Below, piece by piece: positions 1 through 8,284 of a stretch of 64,000 bases of DNA. Source of the stretch: Bradyrhizobium sp. BRP22 (GTDB lineage Bacteria > Pseudomonadota > Alphaproteobacteria > Rhizobiales > Xanthobacteraceae); contig NZ_JADYVX010000038.1 in assembly GCF_020194175.1 (NCBI RefSeq), positions 1-64,000 on the forward strand. Reading direction: 5' to 3'. Each line of letters opens with the position of its first letter. The stretch's first letter is position 1. The notes beneath the pieces were generated by a model. That model searched no databases. It was not told the DNA's origin and was given only the letters and a program-made list of their open reading frames with translations. A program made the position numbers and the translations under genes.

Positions 1-90
1 AAAGACTTCGAAGGCTCTGCTGCCACTGAGCTCGCATGGCTGCTCATCGCCCATCTGAGGCTCCTAATTCGCCGCCTGGCCAGACCTTGA
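1..90 (+). pseudogene. IS5-family transposase, C-terminal end (partial at window edge)
   Basis: Frame 1 is open from the first base and ends at TGA 88-90. It encodes 29 residues, beginning KDFEGSAATELAWLL and ending in a basic RRLARP tail. This is the usual C-terminal signature of IS5-type DDE transposases (a KDFE-like motif followed by a hydrophobic stretch and LxRRLAR). The rest of the gene lies left of the window, so whether it is intact cannot be told. The element's right end should lie in the roughly 60 bases after the stop, but no left end is available to confirm an inverted repeat. Confidence 0.6.
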
Positions 91-126
91 AGACGTCTTA
101 CGCTTTTTTGAGTCAGGCTCTGAGGA

Positions 127-143
127 GCCCGCCAACGGCGGGC
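127..143. terminator. Short GC hairpin between IS remnant and MFS gene
   Basis: A perfect 7-bp inverted repeat, GCCCGCC and GGCGGGC, is separated by AAC. It lies about 45 bases past the stop of the leftward MFS gene and about 40 bases past the transposase stop. It has no T-run on either side, so Rho-independent termination is only a possibility. Confidence 0.3.
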
Positions 144-186
144 GTCTTGAAGGATGGGCCGCGAAGGAACCGACCACCCGGCGCAA

Positions 187-1434
187 CTACATCGCCGCGT
201 GATGCGGCCTGAACAGCCGGCCCTTTTCCGTCACCGCCGCGGCGGCAAGCGCGGCTACCGCGCACACGAAGAAGCCGGTCGTGAACGGCAGCAGCGTGCC
301 GTCATAGCTCTGGCCGATCGCCATGCCGACGCCGATGCCGAGCAGCGTCGTGATCGATCCGTACAGCGATGACGCGGTGCCTGCGATGTGGCCATGCGGC
401 TCCATGGCGAGCGCGGTGAAGTTCGCCATCATCAGGCCGAAGGTGAACATCATCAGTGCCGACAGCACCATGAACAACGGCAACGGCAGCATCTGCAGCT
501 TCACCGCCGCCAGCATGACGGCGGCAACGAGCAGGAATCCGACCAGAGCGCCGTGCGAGATCACGCGCATGCCGAGGCGGCCGACGATGCGGGAGTTGAG
601 GAAGCCGGCGATGGCGACGCCGGTCGCGATGGCAGCGAATGCGAGCGGGAAGTAGTGACCAAGCCGGTAGATGTCGGTGAACACCTGCTGCGACGAGAAC
701 ACGAAGGCGAACATCGCGCCCCAGACGCCGCCGCAGGCCAGCGCGTAGCCCAGCGTCTGACGGTTGCTGATGGTCTGCCGGAAGGCGCCGAGCACCTCGC
801 CAAGCCGAAGCGATTTCCGCATCTCCGCCGGCAGCGTTTCCGGCATGCGCAGCGCGCTCCACAGCAGCGCGATCACGCCGTACAGCATCAGCGCCACGAA
901 AATGCCGCGCCACTGCGTCAGCAGCAGTATCGCCTGGCCGAACGATGGCGCGACCACGGGCACCGCGATGAAGACCATCATCGCGAGGGACATCACGCTC
1001 GCCATCCGCCTTCCGGCGTAGCAGTCGCGCACGATCGAGGTGGCAATGACGCGCGTCGCCGACGTGCCGAGACCCTGCAGCGCGCGGGCCAGCAGCAACG
1101 TCTCGAAGGATGGCGCCGCGATTGCAAGCAGGCTCGCGACGCCATAGACGGCCATGCCGCCGAGCAGCACCGGCCGGCGGCCGAAGCGATCCGACAACGG
1201 GCCCATGACGAACTGCCCGACGCCGAAACCGAGCAGGAACATCGATAGCACCATCTGCGGATGGTTGGCGTCGGCGATGTTGAATGCGGCGCCGATGCTC
1301 GGCAGCGCCGGCAGCATCATGTCCATGGCGAGCGGGTTCAGCGCCATGATCGATGCGATCGCAACCACGAATTCAGGAAAGCCCATCGGGCGGTGGCCTG
1401 ACGATACCCAGGCCTCGGCATTGATTTCAGTCAC
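187..1434 (-). CDS. MFS multidrug efflux transporter, Bcr/CflA type
   Basis: A 415-residue inner-membrane protein predicted to export drugs or metabolites by proton antiport. The sequence is about twelve hydrophobic segments. After TM2 comes the MFS motif A (GPLSDRFGRRP), and near residues 35-50 is the MDMMLPALPSIG segment typical of Bcr/CflA proteins. Length is normal for the family. The start is GTG at 1434 with an AGAGGA ribosome site about seven bases upstream. It stands alone: the gene upstream is 330 bases away behind a repeat, and an IS remnant lies downstream. Substrate cannot be predicted. Confidence 0.88.
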   Translation of the reverse strand: MTEINAEAWVSSGHRPMGFPEFVVAIASIMALNPLAMDMMLPALPSIGAAFNIADANHPQMVLSMFLLGFGVGQFVMGPLSDRFGRRPVLLGGMAVYGVASLLAIAAPSFETLLLARALQGLGTSATRVIATSIVRDCYAGRRMASVMSLAMMVFIAVPVVAPSFGQAILLLTQWRGIFVALMLYGVIALLWSALRMPETLPAEMRKSLRLGEVLGAFRQTISNRQTLGYALACGGVWGAMFAFVFSSQQVFTDIYRLGHYFPLAFAAIATGVAIAGFLNSRIVGRLGMRVISHGALVGFLLVAAVMLAAVKLQMLPLPLFMVLSALMMFTFGLMMANFTALAMEPHGHIAGTASSLYGSITTLLGIGVGMAIGQSYDGTLLPFTTGFFVCAVAALAAAAVTEKGRLFRPHHAAM

Positions 1435-1569
1435 GTAGTATCCTCTTGCGGAGGCGCAATCTATTCATCGTGCTGCAATGCACAACCCCGCGTTTCGGAA
1501 TAAGGGACCGGCGGTTCCGGACTGGTTAGGCACACGAGGCGCAGTTTTAGGCAGTCGCGGCCGGCGAAC

Positions 1570-1706
1570 ACTTCCCTCTTCCGCTTGCGGGAGAGGTCGG
1601 CGCGTAGCGTCGGGCGAGGGCTGTCTCCATACGGGGAGTGTCGATTGCGGAGACATCCTCACCCCAGCCCTGTCCCGCAAGCGAGAGAGGGGGCGCAGCA
1701 TCGGTT
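1570..1706. repeat. Intergenic palindromic repeat of the CTC-CGCTTGCGG-GAGAGG type
   Basis: Two GC-rich arms (CTTCCGCTTGCGGGAGAGG near 1575 and CCCGCAAGCGAGAGAGG near 1675) face each other across about 80 bases with further internal complementarity. A related but longer copy lies at 38212-38400. Repeats of this kind are scattered between genes in Bradyrhizobium. No coding potential was seen in 1435-1763 apart from this element. Confidence 0.55.
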
Positions 1707-1763
1707 GCGGAGGCAACTCAACCTGATCTCACGATGCGTTGCCGCGCTTTGCCCAGAGGAAAC

Positions 1764-3500
1764 TCAGCCGAGACGAAGCCGACGTTCGCCAAAGGCGTAG
1801 AGCTGCCGCCAGAGCAGGCGATTGAACAACGTCACCATCACGCACATGACGGCGATGCCGAGCACGACCTTCGGAAAATCGCCGGCCTCGGTCGCTCGCG
1901 CGATGTAGGAGCCGAGGCCGATGGCGGTCAGATGGGTGTCGCCCCAGCTCGCGACCTCCGCGACGATCGAGGCATTCCAGGATCCGCCCGATGCGGTGAT
2001 CGCTCCCGTGACGTAATAGGGAAAGATGCCGGGCAGCATCACCTTCACCCACCAGCGCCATCCCTTCAGATGGAAGCTGCCGGCGGCCTCCCGCAGGTCG
2101 CTCGGGAATGCGGCGGCGCCTGCGATCACGTTGAACAGGATGTACCATTGCGTGCCGAGGATCATCAGCGGGCTGAGCCAGATGTTCGGGTTCAATCCGA
2201 AATGCACGATCAGCACGACGAACACCGGAAAGGCGAGGTTGGCCGGGAATGCCGCCAGGAACTGCGCGAGCGGCTGGATGCGCTCCGCAAGTTTCGGCCG
2301 CAGCCCGATCCAGACGCCGATCGGCACCCATATGATCGTTGCCAGCGCAATCAGCACGACGACGCGCGTCAGCGTGACGAATCCATATCCGATCGCGGTG
2401 GTCACGTCAGACCAGCCGAGCGTGGCGGACAGATATTGGTAGATCTTCCAGGCGGCGTAGCTCGTGATCGCGGCGACCATGGCCACCCATATGCCGTCGA
2501 CGATGCGCGAGGGCTCGCCGCTCCTGGCGCGCGGCCACAGTGCCGCGGGCACGCTGATGCGCAGCGTTGAGATGGCCTTGTTGGCAGCGCCGAGCGGATA
2601 GGTCAACGCGCGCAGCGCCCGGGTGCGTCGGAACAGATCGAGCATCCAGGATGTCGGCGGCTCGCCGGACGCGGTCTGCTCAAAGCGGAATTTGTCGGCC
2701 CAGGCGACGATGGGACGAAACAAGAGCTGGTCGTAGGCGATGATGACGAGCAGCATGGTCACCAGCGCGTAGAGGATCGCCGGCAGGTTCTGCTCTTGGA
2801 TGGCGAGCGCGACATAGGAGCCGACGCCGGGCAGGGTGACCGTCGTGTTGCCGACCGTGATTGCTTCGGATGCCACCACGAAGAACCAGCCGCCGGACAT
2901 CGACATCATCGCGTTCCAGATCAGGCCCGGCATGGCGAACGGCACGTCCAGCCGCCAGAACCGCTGCCAGCCGGACAGGTGAAAGCTCTGCGTCGCTTCC
3001 TCGAGGTCCTTCGGCACGCTGCGCAGCGACTGGTACATGCTGAAGGTCATGTTCCAGGCCTGGCTGGTGAAGATCGCGAACACGCAGGCGAGTTCGGCGC
3101 CCAGCACCTGCCCCGGAAACAGGTTCATGAAGAACACGACCGTGAAGGTCAGGAAGCCGAGGATCGGCACCGACTGCAGGATGTCGAGCAGCGGGATCAG
3201 CACGATCTCCGCGCGCCGGCTCTTGGCGGCGAGCGTCGCATAAATGAAGGTGAAGACGGTCGAGCACACGATCGCCAGCAGCATCCGCATCGTGGTCCGC
3301 AGCGCATAGAGCGGGAGGTTGCGCGGATCGAGCGTAACAGGCGTATGCTCGAGCGCCGACAGCGGCGCGATCGTCTGCTGGCCGCCATAGACGATCAGCA
3401 CCAGCGTGCCGATCAGAAGCAGCAGCGCCACCAGATCCCAGAGATTGGGCCGGAGCGAGTTCTGTCTGAGGACGGCGCTGCGAATATCCCGAAACGTCAT
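1764..3500 (-). CDS. ABC transporter permease with two fused permease domains (COG4986 type)
   Basis: An inner-membrane protein of 578 residues containing two BPD_transp_1-like halves. Each half carries an EAA loop: EEATQSFHLSGWQRFWRLD in the first, REAAGSFHLKGWRWWVKV in the second. Such duplicated permeases belong to NitT/TauT-like anion or sulfonate importers and normally sit beside an ATPase and a binding protein. Neither is present here. The ATG at 3500 is preferred because CCAGAGGTGG lies just upstream. An in-frame ATG at 3527 would add nine residues with no clear ribosome site. It is divergent from the acyl-CoA dehydrogenase gene, across a region holding the operator at 3756-3784. Substrate unknown. 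Confidence 0.85.
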   Translation of the reverse strand: MTFRDIRSAVLRQNSLRPNLWDLVALLLLIGTLVLIVYGGQQTIAPLSALEHTPVTLDPRNLPLYALRTTMRMLLAIVCSTVFTFIYATLAAKSRRAEIVLIPLLDILQSVPILGFLTFTVVFFMNLFPGQVLGAELACVFAIFTSQAWNMTFSMYQSLRSVPKDLEEATQSFHLSGWQRFWRLDVPFAMPGLIWNAMMSMSGGWFFVVASEAITVGNTTVTLPGVGSYVALAIQEQNLPAILYALVTMLLVIIAYDQLLFRPIVAWADKFRFEQTASGEPPTSWMLDLFRRTRALRALTYPLGAANKAISTLRISVPAALWPRARSGEPSRIVDGIWVAMVAAITSYAAWKIYQYLSATLGWSDVTTAIGYGFVTLTRVVVLIALATIIWVPIGVWIGLRPKLAERIQPLAQFLAAFPANLAFPVFVVLIVHFGLNPNIWLSPLMILGTQWYILFNVIAGAAAFPSDLREAAGSFHLKGWRWWVKVMLPGIFPYYVTGAITASGGSWNASIVAEVASWGDTHLTAIGLGSYIARATEAGDFPKVVLGIAVMCVMVTLFNRLLWRQLYAFGERRLRLG

Positions 3501-3755
3501 GAGCCACCTCTGGTCAGAACTCGGCATGCGGGCGGGTCGGAGAGCATCGAGCCCGGACCGCGATCGGCGTTATAGGCAGGGTTCACGACGAACCGATAGT
3601 CCAGGCTGGTCGGGAGACGGCCTGACCCCTGGCGCGGCGGCCGTTTTTTGAATTTCGTGAGTTGTTTCAACGCGATTTGACCGGGCCTTTGGCGCAAGCC
3701 TGTCCTGGTGCCTAAAGGACAGCCTCCATTTGCCCACATCGAATCCACGCAAAAT

Positions 3756-3784
3756 AACTTTAGGTATGTAAAACTGTTTTAAGT
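3756..3784. promoter_or_regulatory. Putative operator of the acyl-CoA dehydrogenase regulon (copy 1)
   Basis: Read on the minus strand this site has the core AAAACAGTTTTA followed by CCTAAA. Aligned over 26 bases with the palindrome at 5865-5892, 20 positions match, including uninterrupted blocks CAGTTTTA and CCTAAA. It lies 21 bases before the ATG at 3805, between divergent genes, where a repressor would block transcription. Binding by the regulator encoded at 5115-5786 is an inference from position and from the repeated motif. Confidence 0.55.
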
Positions 3785-3804
3785 GTGGGACGAATGATGG
3801 AGGT

Positions 3805-5151
3805 GTGATGCCGATCGACTTCACGCTCACATCCTATCAGCGCCGGCTGCAGCGGATCGCGCGCGAGTTCGCCAACGAGATCCTTGCGCCGCTGGTGCGT
3901 GCGGCGGACGATGATCCGGACCCGCAGCGCGCATTCCAGTCGGTCAAGGGCGCCTATGTCGAGAGCTACAAGCTCGGCTTCGCGACCGGTTTCATTCCCA
4001 AGAAATATGGCGGCGGCGGGATCAGCAACCTCGATCTGCAGATCGTGGTCGAGGAGTTGACGGCGGTCGATCCCGGCTTTGCCACGATCCTCCTGGTCAA
4101 CGGCCTGGCCTTGATGCCGCTGGTCTGGTTCGGCTCCGAGAAGCAGAAGCAGGCCTGGCTGCCGCGCGCGACCAGCGACCCGCGCGGCGAATACCTGGCC
4201 GGATGGACGGTGAGCGAGGCCGCAGGTGCGCCCGGTGGCACGGCCAATTTCGACGGTCCGGCGCAATATCCGGCGGGCATCGCGCTGACCGCGACGCACG
4301 ATCGCAAGAACGGCGAATACGTCCTGAACGGCAGAAAATACTGGCCCGTCAACGCCGGCGGATGGGACCTGCAGGGAGCCGATGTCAATGTCTGCATCGT
4401 GCGGACCGAGCCGAAACAGGGCGGCTCGCGAGGACTGAGCGCGATCATCGTGCCGCGCGGCACGCCGGGCGTCAGCTATGAGCGCCCGATCGCCAAGCTC
4501 GGCCATCGCCTCTGCCAGAACAATTCGGTTGTCTTCGCCGATGTCCGCGTTGCGGAAGAGAACGCCTTTGCGATTGGTGACGGCGATCTCGTCATCAACA
4601 AGGCCTTCACCTGGTCGGGGCCGGTTGCCGCGATCGCAGCGGTCGGCGTCGCCCGGTCGGCGTATGAGTATGCGCTCGGCTGGGCGAAGAAATACACCGG
4701 CGGCGGTGACGTGCCGATCATCAACCATCAGATCGTGGCCTATACGCTGGCCGAGGTCGCCATGAAGATCGAGGCTGGCCGCGCCTTCGCCTGGAAGGCC
4801 GCGCATTATCACGACCTTCATGACGCCAACGGGCACGCGGTCGGGCCGATGGCAAAAGTGTTCTGCAGCGAGATGCTGTTCAGCGCCGTCTATCAGTCGA
4901 TGAAGGTCGTCGGCGTCAACGCGCTGGATCGGACGCACCCGCTGGAGCGTTATCTGCGCGAAGCCGCGGTCTTTCCGCTCTATGACGCCGGCAATATCGG
5001 CATGCAGATGCGCAAGATCTGCACCGTGATGGCGCATGCCGATTTCGATCCGCGGGCGATCGCCAGTTGCTCCGCGACGCCGTTCGGAAAGATCGCGCCG
5101 CCGCCGGCGGACGTTCAGGTCGTCGGCAGGAACTTGAAGCGGCAGGCCTGA
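3805..5151 (+). CDS. Acyl-CoA dehydrogenase family protein (copy 1)
   Basis: A 448-residue flavoprotein of the acyl-CoA dehydrogenase fold, expected to oxidise an acyl-CoA (alpha,beta-desaturation) and pass electrons to ETF. Visible features are the N-terminal helical domain with KKYGGGG, the central beta domain (GWTVSEAAGAPGGTA, ILNGRKYW-like segment), and the C-terminal helices. The position normally held by the catalytic YEGT motif reads YDAGN, so Asp394 replaces the usual Glu. It is a clear paralogue of the gene at 5998-7344 (same length, colinear motifs). The start has GGAGGTG immediately upstream. Substrate unknown. The Asp, also used by some cyclic acyl-CoA dehydrogenases, hints at an alicyclic or unusual acyl-CoA. 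Confidence 0.85.
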   Translation: MMPIDFTLTSYQRRLQRIAREFANEILAPLVRAADDDPDPQRAFQSVKGAYVESYKLGFATGFIPKKYGGGGISNLDLQIVVEELTAVDPGFATILLVNGLALMPLVWFGSEKQKQAWLPRATSDPRGEYLAGWTVSEAAGAPGGTANFDGPAQYPAGIALTATHDRKNGEYVLNGRKYWPVNAGGWDLQGADVNVCIVRTEPKQGGSRGLSAIIVPRGTPGVSYERPIAKLGHRLCQNNSVVFADVRVAEENAFAIGDGDLVINKAFTWSGPVAAIAAVGVARSAYEYALGWAKKYTGGGDVPIINHQIVAYTLAEVAMKIEAGRAFAWKAAHYHDLHDANGHAVGPMAKVFCSEMLFSAVYQSMKVVGVNALDRTHPLERYLREAAVFPLYDAGNIGMQMRKICTVMAHADFDPRAIASCSATPFGKIAPPPADVQVVGRNLKRQA

Positions 5152-5786
5152 CCGCCGCGCTGCATGCATTCCTGGTGCTCGATCGGCGCGCCCATCAGGC
5201 CGGACAGGAAGCCGAGGTCGAATTGGCAGACTTCGTTGTAGTCCTTGGACAGGTCGTGAAACACGCAGTTCTTGCATTCGATGCGGGGCAGCTTCTCGCC
5301 CTTGCCGGGCGAGATGACCCGCGCGGCGAAGCCCGTCTCGTTCATGATCCGGACGATCTCGACCACGCGTTCGACGCGGGTCTTGCCGACGAGACGGGGA
5401 ATGGCCATCGCCGACATGTCGACGCCGAGTTCGTACATGTAGGCGCCGAACTTCGAGGCGCCGATCTTCTTGCGCAAGTTCTCGAACATGATCCGCGAGA
5501 ACCAGGAATAGCGCTTGGGAAACAGGTCGATGCCGCTTTCGGTCAGCGTGTAGAGAAAGCGCGGCCGGCCTCCGCTTTTGGACGACGTGTGCTGCACGAA
5601 GCCGGAGCGCTCGAGCGCCGATAGATGCTGCTTCACGGCGCTGCGGGTGATCTCCGCCTTGACGGCGAGATCGTCGACGGTAAGGCCGCTCTTCGTTTCC
5701 AATAGCTGGGTCAGCAACTTCTGCTGGGTATCGCCGACGATCACTGCTGGTCCTCGCTGGTTCCGCACGAGATTTAGCCGAAGCAA
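5115..5786 (-). CDS. SufR-like winged-helix regulator with cysteine cluster
   Basis: A 223-residue transcription factor (COG2345-like). Residues about 15-85 form an ArsR/DeoR-type winged helix (TVDDLAVKAEITRSAVKQHL, then GRPRFLYTLTESG in the wing). The C-terminal third contains C-x2-C-x12-C-x19-C-x7-C. The C-x12-C part resembles the [4Fe-4S]-binding pattern of SufR, so an iron-sulfur or redox-sensing cofactor is plausible. It lies between the two dehydrogenase paralogues, reads opposite to both, and overlaps the 3' end of copy 1 by 37 bases. The shared palindrome in front of both dehydrogenases (3756-3784, 5865-5892) makes it the likely local repressor, and the second copy also lies in its own promoter region. 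Effector unknown. Confidence 0.8.
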   Translation of the reverse strand: MLRLNLVRNQRGPAVIVGDTQQKLLTQLLETKSGLTVDDLAVKAEITRSAVKQHLSALERSGFVQHTSSKSGGRPRFLYTLTESGIDLFPKRYSWFSRIMFENLRKKIGASKFGAYMYELGVDMSAMAIPRLVGKTRVERVVEIVRIMNETGFAARVISPGKGEKLPRIECKNCVFHDLSKDYNEVCQFDLGFLSGLMGAPIEHQECMQRGGQACRFKFLPTT

Positions 5787-5864
5787 ACCATCAATGCTGC
5801 TCCAATTTCAATCGGAGCTTGCTCAATTGCAAGACATTCCGCCCCAGGATTAGGCGCTCTAGCC

Positions 5865-5892
5865 AGTTTAAACAGTTTTAACTGCCTAAACT
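5865..5892. promoter_or_regulatory. Palindromic operator in the divergent regulator/dehydrogenase promoter (copy 2)
   Basis: A 28-base near-perfect inverted repeat. The left half is AGTTTAAACAGTTT, and the right half read on the other strand is AGTTTAGGCAGTTA, with 11 of 14 positions matching. It lies 78 bases upstream of the regulator start and about 105 bases upstream of the second dehydrogenase. A 20/26 match to it lies in front of the first dehydrogenase. Size and symmetry fit a winged-helix dimer site. Confidence 0.65.
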
Positions 5893-5997
5893 ATCTTCTT
5901 GTCGGTCCGCGCTTTGCAATCATGATCGAGAAGGTTTCGGGAGGCAGCGGCGCCGGGTCGTAATTCCGGGATCGATCGACAATCAATGGAGAGAGTC

Positions 5998-7344
5998 ATG
6001 GGTATCGATTTCACGATGTCCGCAGAGCAGCGGAAGATTCAGAAGATGGCGCGGGACTTCGCGGAGGGCGTTCTTGCACCGGTGATCCCGGCTGCCGACA
6101 AGGAACCGGATCCGATGCTGGCCTATCAGAAGACCAAGGGCGCCTACGTCGAGGCCTACAAGGCCGGCATCGCCATGGCGATGCTGCCGAAGGAATATGG
6201 CGGCGGCGGGCTGTCCTGCCTCGATTTCGTGATCGCGGCAGAGGAGATCTGTGCCGTCGATCCCGGTTTCGCGTGCACCGTCCTCTGCAATGGACTCGGG
6301 CTGATGCCGGTCTCCTGGTATGGCTCGGAAGAGCAGAAGCGGCGCTTCATCGGCGCAGCTACGTCCGATCCGACCGGCACCTATCTGAGTGCGTGGACCG
6401 CGGGCGAGCCGCCGGGCGGCACCGGAGGCACGGCGAATTTCGACAGCCCGCAGGTGAAGGCGGGAATCGGCCTGACCGCCGTGCGTGACGGCGACTACTT
6501 CATCCTGAACGGAAAGAAGAAGTGGTCGTCGAGCGCGGGCTGGGACGGGCTCGGCACCAACAGCCAGTGCTGCATCATCCGCACCGACACCAGTGTCGGC
6601 GGAACGCAGGGGCTTTCGGCCATCGTCATCGAGCGCGGCACGCCGGGCATCACCTGGACGTTCCTCGACAAGGAAGGCCATCGCACCACCTCCAATGCCC
6701 TCGTGGTGTTCAAGGATGCGAAGGTGCCGGTGGACAATCTGCTGCCGGGCGCCAAGGGCAACGGCGATTTCGTGATCAACCGCAACTTCGCCTGGTCCGG
6801 TCCCGTGGCTGCGATCGCCGCGGTCGGCGTCGCCCGCGCCGCCTATGAGGACGCGATGACATTCCTCAAGAAGAATACGGCGGGATCGCTGACGCCGATC
6901 ATCCGTTTCCAGAACGCCGGTTACATCATGGGCGATGTTGCGGCGAAGATCGAATCGGCGCGCTATTTCTCGTGGCGCGCGTCCGATTACCTTGACAAGC
7001 ACTCGCAGCATGCCGAACTGATCGGCGCCATGTGCAAGATCAACGTCACCGAAACCATGTTCGAGTGCGTCTACAAATGCATGCAGGTGGTCGGCGTCAA
7101 CAGCCTCTCGACCGAGTACAAGTTCGGCAAGTATCTGCGCGAGGCGTCCGTGCTGCCGATCTACGACGGTGGCAACATGGGCATGCAGCGTCGCCGCGTC
7201 CATGGCGTGATGGCCCATGAGAGCTTCAATCCCCGTGCGATCATGGACGACGACTTCGTCGAGTTCGAGAAGACCATGGAGGAGATCGGGACCGTCGCGG
7301 ATCCCTTGATGAAGTCACGCGGCATCATGGAGGCCGCCGAATAG
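5998..7344 (+). CDS. Acyl-CoA dehydrogenase family protein (copy 2)
   Basis: A 448-residue paralogue of the gene at 3805-5151, with the same domain order and a KEYGGGG motif near residue 65. The catalytic-base motif reads YDGGN (Asp390) instead of YEGT. The start at 5998 is chosen over the in-frame ATG at 5986 because the bases between them (GGAGAG) form the ribosome site, and because it matches the paralogue's N-terminus (M-x-IDFT). It is controlled from the palindrome at 5865-5892. A hairpin repeat 50 bases past the stop may end the transcript. Two similar dehydrogenases under one operator suggest either successive desaturations or a heteromeric enzyme. This is inference. Confidence 0.86.
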   Translation: MGIDFTMSAEQRKIQKMARDFAEGVLAPVIPAADKEPDPMLAYQKTKGAYVEAYKAGIAMAMLPKEYGGGGLSCLDFVIAAEEICAVDPGFACTVLCNGLGLMPVSWYGSEEQKRRFIGAATSDPTGTYLSAWTAGEPPGGTGGTANFDSPQVKAGIGLTAVRDGDYFILNGKKKWSSSAGWDGLGTNSQCCIIRTDTSVGGTQGLSAIVIERGTPGITWTFLDKEGHRTTSNALVVFKDAKVPVDNLLPGAKGNGDFVINRNFAWSGPVAAIAAVGVARAAYEDAMTFLKKNTAGSLTPIIRFQNAGYIMGDVAAKIESARYFSWRASDYLDKHSQHAELIGAMCKINVTETMFECVYKCMQVVGVNSLSTEYKFGKYLREASVLPIYDGGNMGMQRRRVHGVMAHESFNPRAIMDDDFVEFEKTMEEIGTVADPLMKSRGIMEAAE

Positions 7345-7395
7345 CGACGCATGCCGGGCCATCGTTACAGTGATCGGCCCGGCACGACATCTGCG

Positions 7396-7440
7396 GTCAT
7401 TGCGAGCCACCGGGGCGGCGCGCCGGTAGCTCGCAATGAC
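7396..7440. repeat. GTCATTGCGAGC hairpin repeat
   Basis: Perfect 12-base arms GTCATTGCGAGC (7396-7407) and GCTCGCAATGAC (7429-7440), with an inner CACCGG/CCGGTA extension. The same arm family appears in the longer palindrome at 51831-51911. It lies just downstream of a gene, a typical position for these dispersed elements, and may help terminate or stabilise the transcript. Confidence 0.65.
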
Positions 7441-7960
7441 GATGTGGCTGGTTTGGGTGCGACATAACAACCCGACGGGCAAATCAGGACGAAAGTCTGT
7501 CCACCCCTCGCGCGAAAAATATTCCGCTTCCGTCGTCGGGCAAATCAGCACTATGACTCCGCGCGTCTCACGGCGGATGAGGGGCGGCTCGCGATCGTCA
7601 CGAACGTTGCGGTGAGATGCGGTGGACGGGAGTGTTGCGACTGACGAGCGCAGCTATCCGCGGACGGCGAAGTCGTGTGGTTCTGGCGCCCCGACGCTGG
7701 CGCTAAGTTCGTAGAGATGATCTGCGGGCGACGGTGGCAAGAAAGCCCGGTCACCGGGAAGAGCACGAAGTAAGCCGTAAACCATCGTGCAGGGAAGGCC
7801 GGTGTGAATCGGTTGAACCTGTGGCCCTACCCCCGTGCTTTTTGCTGCACGGGGCCCACGGGTGCAACCAGCACCCGGCTTTCCCTGCGCCCTCACTTCA
7901 ATGCGAGGGCGAAACGAGATGCAAAGCTCGGGCACATCATGCCGCGAGAACACGGACTCA
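7441..7960. ncRNA. Structured non-coding intergenic element, probable dispersed repeat
   Basis: No credible gene was found between 7345 and 8284. This part holds nested perfect stems: CCCGG/CCGGG at 7746-7758, a long outer stem with arms 7789-7802 and 7875-7888 (GCAGGGAAGGCCGG against CCGGCTTTCCCTGC, one mismatch), and inside it CCCCGTGC/GCACGGGG at 7831-7854. I recognise the arrangement as resembling an intergenic sequence repeated in Bradyrhizobium and Rhodopseudomonas genomes, but cannot confirm this here. Whether it is transcribed, and from which strand, is unknown. No known riboswitch consensus was found. Confidence 0.45.
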
Positions 7961-8284
7961 CATCCACTCCACCGTGATGCCCCGCCATCGGGCGGCGCTT
8001 TGCGCCGACCTGGTGGCGGACGATGACAGCGGAGCGCTATTTGACATTCGAATCAGATCCTCTCCCGTCGCCCCAGGATTCCCGCAAGATCGCGATGGCG
8101 CAGCGCAATCTCGAACGCGCGGGCTTGGGCATGATCATGGAAGCAGTTCTCCCTCATGGGTCGAGGCCACGCGTGGGTGCACCGTATGGGCGACACTTTC
8201 AAAACGTTCTAATTGCCTCGGCAACGATCGAAGGGCAGATAAACCTGTTGGGTTTGCGCTGGCTGGCTGCGGGCGAGGAGGGAA

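Noticed and set aside
3760..5277. 505-codon minus-strand open frame opposite the first acyl-CoA dehydrogenase
   Set aside because: Arg/Asp/Glu-rich shadow without motifs; it would also overlap the regulator gene.
5983..7218. 411-codon minus-strand open frame opposite the second acyl-CoA dehydrogenase
   Set aside because: Shadow of the paralogue with the same composition; no domain.
7735..7905. Cobalamin or other known riboswitch
   Set aside because: Despite strong stems and a TonB receptor downstream, no B12-box or other conserved core was found, and an AraC gene intervenes.
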